Position numbers and translations under genes: made by a program
The notes under the pieces: model-generated
Database searches by the model: none
What the model was told of the DNA's origin: nothing
Seen by the model: only the letters and a program-made list of their open reading frames with translations
Assembly (NCBI RefSeq): GCF_036588685.1
Contig: NC_086374.1
Span: 38,184,886-38,248,885 of the forward strand
Length of the DNA: 64,000 bases
Source of the DNA: Mytilus trossulus
Taxonomy: Eukaryota; Mollusca; Bivalvia; Mytilida; Mytilidae
Direction of reading: 5' to 3'
In this document: piece by piece, positions 12,401 through 23,220 of the stretch
Layout of the letters: the number at the start of each line of letters is the position of its first letter
How positions within the stretch are numbered: position 1 is the stretch's first letter

Positions 12401-12563
12401 GAAATAATTCCTTCATGTCATGCTCTATGCTCATTTTAACATGGGTAGGCATTATATTTGTCGATATTTTACACTGAGCGTTAGCGAGGTGTAAAATGTG
12501 GTCAAATATAATTCCTACCCATGTTAAAATGAGCATAGAGCATGATATGAAGGAATTATTTCG
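12401..12563. repeat. 163-bp hairpin element (inverted repeat with about 58-bp arms)
   Basis: The left arm, from AAATAATTCCTTCATG to the 12460s, is nearly the exact reverse complement of about 12507-12563, including ATGCTCTATGCTCATTTTAA in both arms. The centre holds GAGCGTTAGCGAGG. The layout matches the hairpin at 4923-5071, and both centres carry a GCGAG-type palindrome, so they may be members of one MITE superfamily. Confidence 0.8.
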
Positions 12564-13178
12564 ATTCTAATAGGACAAATGCAGTATTTTTATAGGTCGA
12601 AGCGTACGAAAATACCGTAAAAACGTCTGGCTTTTCCCGTTTCCTCCCCGAGGAGTCCGTGCATTACAATTCATATTTGATAAGTTTAAAAACCACGAGC
12701 AGGGTAAATGTATGTTTTTTTTATAAAAAAATATATAATCAAAGTTTATGCTAGCTGCTTAAATGTATACATTTTAAAGGATAACGATGGAAATAACGAT
12801 TATATATACAGTAAAGTTCGTGCGCATGTGTCAAATATATTTTTTATGCTCATTAGAACACGGCTTTGTTTACAAAGCGTAATAAGGACGTCATATTAGA
12901 ATTCCTCATAATTCTAATAAACTTTGAATTTTCAAACAGTTGGCCTCGAGTATCAATAAAGAGACATTAATTGTCGAAATGCGAATCTGGTGCAGCGTTT
13001 ATGTTATTAACTCAATAACTTCCCTTTTGTTAAAATCCGAAGCCTCAATCCAAGTTTAAAAAAAACAATCCAATACATGAATTACTTTCCAATTAAAATC
13101 ATATATCCATGTTAGTAAAATCTAGGGTTCAACAAGAATCCATGCAATTTCAAGGCCGTAAATTAGATCAGATAAGAT
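12564..13178. other. Upstream flank of CTL1, with a repeat motif shared with the 583-bp array
   Basis: At about 12955-12995 the sequence AAAGAGACATTAATTGTCG, then AAATGCGAATCTGGTGCAG, parallels the hammerhead-like segment of each unit of the array at 49.96-56.37 kb. Otherwise AT-rich with no recognised promoter element. The CTL1 start codon follows at 13179. Confidence 0.45.
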
Positions 13179-16151
13179 ATGAAACTTCTATTTACAATGG
13201 AGTATTCAGGGATTGTATTCTTGTGTCACATTCTTGTAGTTTTCAAACTGTTCGGTAAGATAAAAACAGTAATTTTTCTCATACACACGCTGTTGATGCC
13301 AGTAAACATTCCTTCCTTTATAAAACAAATACATGCAAATCTTGCATAATAACCGATCAGAAGCATAATAATCACATAGTTAATTCCTTATCCTACTAAC
13401 CCACGTAATAAAATGAAAGCTCACATTTGAATAATTTCTCTTTACTGACGAAAAGACACGTACAGTTGCAAGTGAAATATCGCATTTCAGAAAGCGGATT
13501 TCATACAGATCTACCGAGACTATTTACAAGATATGAATAAAATATTAATTTTTCATTATTTCATAAACTTGATTGCCTCTTACTTTCGTGACATCAAAGC
13601 AATAAAGTGTAATACTATACATGCGAGTTAACATGACAACACGATACATTTATTCGATATGAACGATTATTCGTTTTAATTTGAATTGGTAGACTAACTG
13701 CATATATATATGAACCTGTTTTTTCGTTGAAGTTTTTATATTGAGACATGTATGTTTATTTATTTTAGCTACGATACACTCTCAGTGTCCAGTCGGATGG
13801 CATCATTTTGATAAATCGTGTTATTTTTTAAGCGATAACAAATACAACTGGATATTGGCAGAGGTATGTTAGATGTGTGTGTTGACATGATATTCAATTA
13901 CTTTTCACCAAAATGAAAATATTGAAGTATGTTTTGTTTATTCTGAAATTAACTGCAATAACTAGATACTTCATCGTCTTAATGGCATCTTATACCAACG
14001 GATCCTATTATAGTTCTTAAGAGGGTGATTAAAAAATAATACAATGTTCTGAGCAAGCATTTTTTATAGGACCCTTCATAGCTTGCTGTTCCGTGTGAGC
14101 CAAGGCTCCGTTTTGAAGACCGAACATGACCTGTAATGGTTTACTTCTACAAATTATGACTTGGATAGAGAGTTGTCTCATTGGAACTCATACCACATGT
14201 TCTTATATCTATGAAGCATCCAAGACAATTTGTAACTTTACTCTTTAAAATGAAGTATGCTAATTTGTTATTTATTTTTTGTTTCCAATAAAAGCACCTA
14301 TGTCAGTTTGATGGCATGTTATATATGTAGGTTTACTGAAGCTGATACAATACCAAGAGTAACTATACAGACAGGATTGATAGTAATTAATTATTTAGAG
14401 CGTGTGACCGCGGTGGCAGTGCACTGAAAACTTGCAAGTTTGGGAAATAATTTAGAACGGGTGATACATGTAATGACCATTTGAATACGTTCATTAAATG
14501 ATTTCATCTTATATCATGAAACAATGTCCGTGAAGAGACTAATGTATAAAAAAAAAAATTTTTAGGATAGTTGTCGTGCACATAATGCCAGACTTGCTGA
14601 AATAGAAAGTAAAGAACAATCAGATTACTTAATTAAAGCTTTTAAAGATTTTGGAAAACGTATGTATTTTTACAATTTACTGTTCAACTGGACAATTAAT
14701 CAAAATCATATATCATAATTTTGACAGGGGACTTTACTATATAGTTTGCAGTTTGCATAAATGCAAAACAGTTGTGGAGATATAACCAATTGCACACATC
14801 AAAAAGTAAAACATATAAATGCACCTCCAAACACAGCGTCATAGCATAGAAGTTTCATCTGGCAATTTGCCAACTATTGTACAAATAACAGGTATACAAA
14901 TACATGTTTGCTTTATTTGAAAAATGCATTTATCTATAATTTTGACTAGGGACTTTTCTATATTGTAGCTTGTATGAATACAAAATAGTCGCAGAGATAT
15001 CACATACCGCACATATCAAAAAGCGTAACATATAAATACGCTTCCAAACACAGCGTTATATCATATATCTTTGTAAGGCATTTTATTATTGCTTTCTGGT
15101 TTCAAGATGGTGCATTCCAATACAAGGAGATAACTCTGTAAAATGAGCTGATCCTTGTAAGGTAATACAGATCAAACAGTTGGGTTACCATTAGCTGGTT
15201 GAGGAAACACCAAGCTCCACAATGATCAAATTAAGTGACGTCAAACTGCTATATATCCAATAAAATTTTCCCGATAAAGTGTGTTTTAAGTTTTTTGAAT
15301 TTTAATATTTTGTCGAAGGGTCAAAGTAAATATTCTGTCAAAATCACCAAGATTAAAATTCGTTTTGACAAAAACAAAAAAGTGTCGTTACAGGTATAAA
15401 TGAAACATCCCTACAACAAACATACACTAAGAACAGATCTGAAAGTACTCGCAGCTACTGATAGCTATATATGTAAAAGCCCACAACTAATAAAAAAGCA
15501 TGTATATAAGACTAACATATGAATCAGTACACATTCAGCATACAATGGATTTCTTAGTGTTCTACAACTACAGGAATGTTGAATAATGCATATTTTTTAA
15601 AGTTAAAATTTTACTGATAAATATTTAACAGATCATAGCTACTGGATAGGAGGAAGAGATGATGTGATCGAAGGAACATGGCAATGGGCTTCTTCCAACA
15701 TAGTATTTAACTTTACAGCATGGGCAAGTGGAAAGCCGAACAATTATCACGGACACGAAGACTGCCTTCAAATGGACTATGATCATAATTGGGAATGGAA
15801 TGACCAACCCTGCTTAGAAACAGAATATTTTGTTTGTGAACTTAAGTAAGTATCTATGTTTATTATCTAGTAAACTGTTACCTTGTTTTATCAAAAACTT
15901 TTCTATTAGGTCAATATTTGTCAATGATTGTAAATTTTGTATGACAAAGGAGACATAATTTTGATTTTTTAACTGATTTTTTACGTGTCCGTAAATACCT
16001 TTCTTCATACACCACAAAATTAATACAAACAACCAATTTCTTCGAAATTTTTCATAATATTCAAACTTATCTATGCATGTTATTTCACGTTAGTGATATT
16101 ATGATTCACTTTTTTTTCAGGTACCCTGACGACCTTCAAATTATTGGATAA
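13179..16151 (+). CDS. Secreted C-type lectin CTL1 (five exons, 169 aa)
   Basis: Exons: 13179-13254, 13769-13863, 14566-14659, 15632-15845 and 16121-16151, all with GT-AG introns in phases 1, 0, 1 and 2; the total is 170 codons including TAA. Exon 1 encodes a hydrophobic signal peptide (MKLLFTMEYSGIVFLCHILV; an internal Met at codon 7 is a possible alternative start). The rest is one C-type lectin domain with six cysteines of the long form: QCPVGW, KSCYF, DSCRAH, EDCLQM, QPCLET and FVCEL. YWIGGRDD is the family WIGG motif and WND is intact. The EPN/QPD position reads KPN, so one expected calcium ligand is a lysine; sugar binding at site 2 may be altered or lost. An in-frame TAA directly follows exon 4, so an unspliced transcript would end at ELK; splicing adds KYPDDLQIIG, which matches the CTL2 tail. 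AATAAA lies at 16206. The likely role is innate recognition or mucus, by family; the ligand is unknown. Confidence 0.87.
14060..14205 (+). repeat. R1-type short repeat in CTL1 intron 2
   Basis: Contains 'TAGCTTGCTGTTCCGTGTG', 'GAGCCAAGGCTCCG' and 'GAGAGTTGTCTCATTGGAAC', which follow the R1 order. It sits wholly within intron 2 (13864-14565). Confidence 0.55.
14703..15085 (+). repeat. Direct repeat pair in CTL1 intron 3
   Basis: About 150 bp at 14703-14860 (with ATAATTTTGACAGGGGACTT and CACATCAAAAAGTAAAACAT) recurs diverged at 14933-15085 (ATAATTTTGACTAGGGACTT and CATATCAAAAAGCGTAACAT). The pair is an old local duplication in the intron with no coding content. Confidence 0.65.
15109..15398 (-). 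mobile_element. Decayed TTAA-type MITE in CTL1 intron 3
   Basis: In reverse orientation this aligns through its length with the MITE at 20002-20274: shared blocks include GGAGATAACTCTGTAAA, CAATGATCA, TCAAACTGCTATATA and AAGGTCAAAGTAAA-like words in the same order. The terminal repeats are eroded and flanking TTAA is not preserved, so this copy is older. Confidence 0.55.
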
Positions 16152-16205
16152 GGATATATTTTGTTATTAAGAAAAATTGAAATAATGTTACTGTCTTGTT
16201 TTCTA

Positions 16206-16211
16206 AATAAA
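16206..16211 (+). promoter_or_regulatory. Polyadenylation signal for CTL1
   Basis: AATAAA, 55 bases downstream of the CTL1 stop, in the right orientation and at a normal distance. Confidence 0.6.
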
Positions 16212-16399
16212 TAGAAAGTAACTAATTGTTAATTCACATCAGTCTTCTTCTGAATTAATGTGATTGCTGGTTTATCTTTTACGTTCCAGTAGTAAAGCAA
16301 CAATCAAACAAACGAAATTTTGACAAATTGAGGTTTTTTGTGGATGTTATTTGCTAGTTTATCAAAAAAAATATTTTAAAGATGTATATGTGAAGGAAA

Positions 16400-17180
16400 T
16401 CGACAGATATTAAAGGGATAACCAAACTCATAAGTTAAAAATAAACTGACAAAGCCAAGGCATAAAACTAAAAAGACCAAACAGACAAACAAAAGTACTT
16501 CAAACACGACACACAACACAAAAGACTGTCACATCCCAACAACCGGGGATGAAATCTGGTGCTTATGAAGAATAATCAGATCCTGCTGCATATGTGGCGC
16601 CCTTCATTTAACTCATACAAGTACGCACCGGGTTATAAATCTGATCCGGTAGGTCACTACCTTCAGAAGAAAATGCATGTACCAAGTCAGTAATATGACA
16701 GTTGTTATCCATTCGTGTGTTGTGTTCGATCTTTTCACTTTGCTATTTGATTGGGGGCTTCTCGTTTATAATTTTTATCGGATTTCAGCATTTTTGAGAT
16801 TAAACTTTTTGTTATGGAAAAGAGAACAGTATTGTGGTATCGACAATTGGAACATTTTCGCCGTCATCTGTAAAGTAGATATTTCATAACTGTCAACCAA
16901 CTCGTGATGATGACGTCCGTAAAATTTAAAGAGGGATGATAAAATTTTCACTACTTAGAACTCTCAGCTTGATAGCATCATTGTTAGCAGGAACCCTCTA
17001 GCAATGCAATCATTTTAGGAAATAAAAGCCCTTGAAAATAGTATCAACTGAGAGGTTTATGCAAATATAGAAATGGAAGCTTCTTAATTGGGAAGCTGAA
17101 ATAATCTCGTTTTGTTTTAAATTGAAACGCATTAACAATTTCTAGATTTGAGGCAGACTCAATTGTTTCTGGTATAGATC
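16400..17180 (-). mobile_element. Penelope-like element 3' region, reverse orientation, decayed
   Basis: In reverse, this stretch carries the 3' end of the retroelement seen at 17420, 34720 and 57195: the 'CGAGTTGGTTGAC' block (here 'CAACCAACTCGTGATG' at about 16895), the 'TGTGACCTACC' block, and a run of tail sequence. No long reading frame survives. It lies just upstream of a second fragment in the opposite orientation. Confidence 0.6.
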
Positions 17181-17419
17181 CGTTGAACATTGTCAAAAAA
17201 CTATAAATAATTTAAGTGACAGAGCATCATCTTTATATGGGAAAGTGAAGTTAAAAGAAAGTGCTTAAATTTAAATGCAGTCAGCCTCATATGATTAAAA
17301 TAACACGTTTAACTTGGCAAGAAGAGGAACACATTTGTTTTCCATGAAAATACTAGTTTTTTTTTGTTGTTGAAAAAACAGTCCTTTAAACGTAACCAAT
17401 ATCATATGTTGTCAACCAA

Positions 17420-18385
17420 AAAGTTGTTTGTTGCTAGTACTTTGTAAAGAATCACTCCGATTCAAACAAAAATTCTCCGCAACTGACATTATCAGGATGC
17501 TTGATTTCTTGATTGACAACATATTTGTTACGTTTGGAGAACGTGTTTTTCAACAAACTATCAGCATTCCCATGGGAACCAAATGTGCCCTTTTCTTGCC
17601 GACTTGTTCCTTTATGGGTCTCACAATAAAGTTAGCAATATCCTTTCACTTTAATCCCCTATATAGATGATGTTATCTCACTAAATAATTCAAAATTTGG
17701 TGACTATGATGAACACGTCTATCCAATTGAACTAGAGATAAAGGGTACACCAGATACAGCTAAGTCTGCCTCATATCTTGATTTACATCCAGAAATTGAC
17801 AATGAGGGTCGGTTAAAAACAAAACTTTACGACAAAAGAGATGATTTCAGGATACGGAGTATATATCTTCCAATTTATACGATATTCCAGGGCATTTATT
17901 TCCGATATATGATTTCCTTGATAGAGGATTGTTGCTCACTAGGAAGCTATTATACCAAGTGTTCTAGATGATGAAGTTGAAATCACCCTCGTAAATTTTA
18001 CGGACCTCAATACGAGTTGGTTGATCGTTATGGAATATCCGTTTCACAGATGATATCGGATATGTTCCTTGTGTAGTAACTGTAATCCCGTCCCATTTTT
18101 GATTATTGCGACCTACCAAATTAGACTATTTACCGGGTTTGTAATAAGATGAGCAACATATTAACACGACGGTTGCCACATTTGGATCCGGATCTGCTTA
18201 TTCTTCTATAGCACCTGAGATCCACCCAGTGTTTGGTTGGGTTCGTGTTGCTAATCTTTGGTTTTCTATGTTGTGTCATGTGTAGTACCATTTGTCTGTT
18301 GGTCTTTTTTCAAGCCATGAATTTGCCAGCTTATTTTCAATCTCTGAGTTTGAATGTCACTCTGGTATCTTTCGCCCTTCTCGTT
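17420..18385 (+). mobile_element. Penelope-like element fragment with broken reverse transcriptase
   Basis: One frame reads FLIDNIFVTFGERVFQQT then SIPMGTKCA, a form of the PLE reverse transcriptase block GIPMGTNCAPLLADL. After a frame change the next pieces read DDVISLNN-like, YLDLHPEIDNEG and TKLYDKRDDF, and then the C-terminal 'VG.PLWNIRFTDDIG' region. Several frameshifts and stops break it. From about 18080 to 18385 comes the usual 3' untranslated tail. The tandem duplication of the lectin cassette begins within a few bases of its end. Confidence 0.75.
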
Positions 18386-19911
18386 ATGGTTCGTATGTGG
18401 TTCTTGTTTTGTTTGAATGATTTTTACACATTTTTTTGGTGGTCCTATATAACATGCTCCTCGATGTAAGCCAATGCTTCGTGTTGAAGGCAGTATTTTG
18501 AATTATGATTATCAACTCTTTATAAATTGTGACTTGTAAAACAAGATGGCATTCATACAACATCTCCTGATTTATATTGTATGTTTACATACGGACCTGG
18601 TGTAGGTAGGTTCTTCATTTCTAAAGCTGTATTTCGAGTTTGCAGGTATGTATTTCTGCATACGACTTATTACTAATCTTATGATACTCTACGAAAAAAA
18701 AACGTTCACTTGTTACATGGACCTTGTAATCGTAAAACTGTATTACAGAAACTAAGTTTATAATGTTTGTACAGAAGGAATAACACCACAAGTTCAAAGC
18801 TTCATCATTCTCATTGATAAATTCTGCAATTTCTGGTTTGTCTTATGTTCAAATAAGGTGGAATTCATTTCATGTCATAACTATACCTTATCCTGACTTG
18901 TTCTGAAAAAACAACATACCTGGAATTGCATATTAGAGCGCACTTGTTCCCAAAAGTTTGATAGTACGAACACATGTACTTTTGATCTAAACAACATATT
19001 ATGCCAATAGAAATTTTAAACTTAACCATTTGATACATTTCTCTTTAAAATAAAGTCAAGGTGGCTGTTATATCACCTTATTTTGATTCACAATTTCGCC
19101 TAGATCTTAAGTATACAACCTTACTTTTTTACAGAATAATACAATAATTAAGATGATTAAGTCCAGGTATGCCTATACATACTGTCATCAGTCAATCAAG
19201 TCGTATGTTTTCCTGCCAGAGCATGGATACTCCAGAATAGTAATTAGATCCTGAAGCACAAAAGGCACTCGTCTTGTCGTATTAAATTGGCACCCAATCT
19301 TATTTGTTGACAATTAAAAAATATAGAACCCACTTAGTCTTACTTAATACCGAGAAGAAACACTTCGTACTGATTTTTATTTCATGTACCTTTCTTCACC
19401 TTTTAGAAGACCAACGACTCATATTAAAAATATGGAGAATTGAGATCACAAAAAGATAAATGTTACACATATCCTACGTTAAATTGAAAATGGAAATGGG
19501 GAATATGTCAAAGAGACCACAATTCGACCACAGAAAAAAACAACAACAGAAGGTCACCAGGTCTTCAGTGTAGCGAGAAATTCCCACACCCAGAGGCGTC
19601 CTTCAGCTGGCCCATAAAAAATATATACTAGTTCAGTGTATGTATTTGCGGTAAGGAGTTATTGTAAAATGTTCAAACAGTGTATTCAAAATACGAGGGT
19701 TTGATTCAGAAAGAGAGTGGGGTTGGAGGATTTCATGTTGTTTTTGTGTGGGTGGGTGGGGGTGGTACTTGTGTATATCTTATAACTCACCATTTGTTGA
19801 AGAGATAGTAAAATGATTATTTATTATTAATGATAATACTTTAAACACCAAGTAAATGTAAGGACAATAGATAACACTTAGTACTAACGACTACTTTTAT
19901 AACAATTCACT

Positions 19912-20470
19912 ATGAACAGATATCTACGTTTGATTGTAATAATTATTACTTTGCATACATATGGTAAGTGTGGCAGTAAGATTGAAAACTTAAACATTTA
20001 AGGTGGTACCCAACACTTTCACTAAAATTTATTTGGCTCTTTTAATTTTCATAAAATTTTGTCAAAGTCTTTACTTTGACCTTTTAATAAAAGTATAAAA
20101 ATTTCAAAAATTTTGAACCAACCGTTTTGTCAGAAAAATTACACTGATTATATAGCAGTTTGACAAACACCAATTGTGATCATTGAGAAGCTTTATATTC
20201 CTTTTCCAACACAACGTCATTAAAACGTTTAGCTAACTTTACAGAGTTATCTCCCTGTAGTGTTAGGAACCACCTTAAATTTGTTAGTTTATACATGTAT
20301 TATACAATTATCTGAACATAATCAATGCGTTAGACAATAATGAAACTTCAAATCAAACTTGTTTTGTTATTTCAGAGACATTTGGAAGTGATTGTCCCAT
20401 TGGCTGGCACCACTTATATCGATCATGTTACATGTTCAGTATTGATGCCTATGATTGGTTACTCGCGGAG
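19912..20470 (+). CDS. Alternative 5' exons 1A-2A of lectin CTL2
   Basis: Exon 1A, 19912-19963 (MNRYLRLIVIIITLHTY, a signal peptide), and exon 2A, 20376-20470 (TFGSDCPIGWHHLYRSCYMF and on to WLLAE), have intact ATG, GT donors, AG acceptors and phases 1 and 0. They can therefore join exon 3 at 23677 in frame. No copy of exons 3-5 lies between this cassette and cassette B. Against exon 2B there are four base differences in 95, three of them changing residues (I/N, D/E, L/V). It could be an alternative promoter and first-exon set, or a dead partial duplicate; nothing in the sequence breaks it. Confidence 0.72.
20002..20274. mobile_element. 273-bp TTAA-flanked MITE in intron 1A
   Basis: The ends are GGTGGTACCCAACACT and, reversed, GGTGGTTCCTAACACT (14 of 16 identical), flanked by TTAA at 19998-20001 and 20275-20278. 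Unit B has the uninterrupted site with a single TTAA (ACATTTAAATTTGTGAG), which gives direct proof of insertion and of the 4-bp target duplication. The TTAA target points to piggyBac- or Kolobok-type mobilisation. No coding content. Confidence 0.88.
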
Positions 20471-20942
20471 GTACTACTTTAAAAACAGCTAAGACATGTA
20501 TTATGTAGAAAACAATTTGATTGTAAAAGCGTTTTCGTAAAAATATGGATTTCCTGGCTTGGACAATCATCCAAAATATGTTTTATCTATGAAACAGTAA
20601 ATATATATTCAAACTTTTGACATTATAATGTATCGTTACATTTTGATACCTTGTGTTTAGAGGAATATTATTCCAATCTCTTTGAAGAACGTTGTGATAC
20701 CAAAAATTAATTATTCAACCAGAACGTTTTAATAAGACCATGTAACTTTTAGAAGATACTTTTCCAAAAAAAGTAACATTTGAGTGACGATTTCTATGTA
20801 TTGGTCATTTGATGTTCCTTATTATCATCTAAATAGTCACCAAACCTCGAAATATCCCTAGATTTATACACATTGAATATAATTTTCATATTAGCACTAG
20901 CTGTTTATGCTCTGCATTCTTATAAGCAATAGATTGGACAGT

Positions 20943-23220
20943 TTTGGTTCGTATGTGGTTCTTATTTTGTTTGAATGATTTTTAAACATTTTTTTGGTGG
21001 TCCTATATAACATGCTCCTCGATGTGAGCCAATGCTTCGTGTTGAAGGCAGTATTTTGAATTATGATTATCAACTCTTTATAAATTGTGACTTGTAAAAC
21101 GAGATGGCATTCATACCACATCTCCTGATTTATATTGTATGTTTACATACGGACCTGGTGTAGGAAGGTTCTTCATTTCTAAAGCTGTATTTCGAGTTTG
21201 CAGGTATGTATATCTGCATACGACTTATTACTAATCTTATGATACCCTACGAAAAAAAACCGTTCACTTGTTACATGGACCTTGTAATCGTAAAACTGTA
21301 TTACAGAAACTAAGTTTATAATGTTTGTACAGAAGGAATAACACCACTAGTGCATAGCTCCATCGTTCTCATTGATAATTTCTGCAATTTCTGGTTTGTC
21401 TTATGTTCAAATAAGTTAGAATTCATTTCATGTCATAACTATACCTTATCCTGACTTGTGCTGAAAAAAACAACATACCTGGAATTGCATATTAGAGCGC
21501 ACTTGTTCCCGAAAGTTTGATAGTACGAACACATGTACTTTTGATCTAAACAACATATTATGCCAATAGAAATTTTAAACTCAACCATTTGATACATTTC
21601 TCTTTAAAATAAAGTCAAGGTGGCTGTTATATCACCTTATTTTGATTCACAATTTCGCCTAGATCTTAAGTATACAACCTTACTTTTTTACAGAATAATA
21701 CAATAATTAAGATGATTAAGTCCAGGTATGCCTATACATACTGTCATCAGTCAATCAAGTCGTATGTTTTCCTGCCAGAGCATGGATACTCCAGAATAGT
21801 AATTAGATCCTGAAGCACAAAAGGCACTCGTCTTGTCGTATTAAATTGGCACCCATTCTTATTTGTTGACAATTAAAAAATATAGAACCCACTTAGTCTT
21901 ACTTAATACCGAGAAGAAACACTTCGTACTGATTTTTATTTCATGTACCTTTCTTCACCTTTTAGAAGACCAACGACTCATATTAAAAATATGGAGAATT
22001 GAGATCACAAAAAGATAAATGTTACACATATCCTACGTTAAATTGAGAATGGAAATGGGGAATATGTCAAAGAGACAACAACTCGACCACAGAAAAAACA
22101 ACGACAGAAGGTCACCAACAGGTCTTCAGAAATTCCCGCACCCAGAGGCGTCCTTCAGCTGGCCAATAAACAAATATATACTAGTTCAGAGTATGTCATT
22201 GCGGTAAGGAGTTATTGTAAAATGTTCAAACAGTGTATTCAAAATACGAGGGTTTGATTCAGAAAGAGAGTGGGGTTGGGGGATTTCGTGTTGGTTTTTT
22301 TTGTTTGTGTGGGTGGGTGTGGGTGGTACTTGTGTATATCTTATAACTAACCATTCGTTGAAGGGATAATAAAATGATTATTCATTATTAATGATAATAC
22401 TTTGAACACCAAGTAATTGTAAGGACAATAGATAAAACTTAGTACTTACGGCTACTTTTATAACGATTCACTATGAACAGATATCTACGTTTGATTGTAA
22501 TAATTATTACTTTCCATACATATGGTAAGTGTGGCAGTAAGATTGAAAACTTAAACATTTAAATTTGTGAGTTTATACATGTATCATACAATTTTTGGAA
22601 CATAAGCAATGCGTTAGACAATAATGAAACCTCAATTGTTATTTCAGAGACATTTGGAAGTGATTGTCCCATTGGCTGGCACCACTTATATCGATCATGT
22701 TACATGTTCAGTAATGATGCCTATGAATGGGTACTCGCTGAGGTACTACTTTAAAAACAATTTAGACATGTATTATGAAGAAAAAAACATTTGATTGTAA
22801 TTCCGTTTTTGTAAACTATTGTTTTCCTGGCTTGAACAATCATCCAAAATATTTTTTATCTATGAAACAGTAAATATATATTCAAACTTTTGACATTATA
22901 ATGTATCGTTACATTTTGATACTTTGTGTTTAGAGGAATATTATTCCAATCTCTTTGAAGAACGTTGTGATACCCAAAATTATTTATTTAACAAGAACGT
23001 TTTAATAAGACCATGTAACTTTTAGAAGATATTTTTCCCAAAAAAGTAACATTTGAGTGACGATTTCTATGTATTGGTCATTTGATGTTCCTTATTTTCA
23101 TCTAAATAGTCACCAAACCTCGAAATATCCCTAGATTTATACACATTGAGTATAATTTTCATATTAATTTAGCATTTGCTGTTTATGCTCTGCATTCTTA
23201 TAGGCAATATATTGTACAGA
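20943..23220 (+). repeat. Tandem duplication, unit B of CTL2 5' cassette
   Basis: Direct copy of 18389-20942 without the MITE. Homology ends shortly after GCTCTGCATTCTTATAGGC near 23205, before exon 3, so exons 3-5 are not duplicated. Confidence 0.85.
22045..22200 (-). repeat. R2-type short interspersed repeat (unit B copy)
   Basis: Carries GGGGAATATGTCAAAGAGAC, AGAAGGTCACCAACAGGTC and AGGCGTCCTTCAGCTGGCC, the reverse of the inner repeat at 7303-7738. The matching copy in unit A is at about 19488-19640. Confidence 0.6.

Larger units (their letters stand above)
18389..20942 (+). repeat. Tandem duplication, unit A (2.55 kb) of CTL2 5' cassette
   Basis: The unit starts at GGTTCGTATGTGGTTCTTG and runs to about 20942, where GGTTCGTATGTGGTTCTTA begins unit B. 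It carries an R1-type repeat (about 18450-18560), an R2-type repeat (about 19488-19640), exons 1 and 2 of a lectin, and flank. It matches unit B closely except for indels, the largest being a 273-bp MITE present only here. The two copies are head to tail. Confidence 0.85.
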
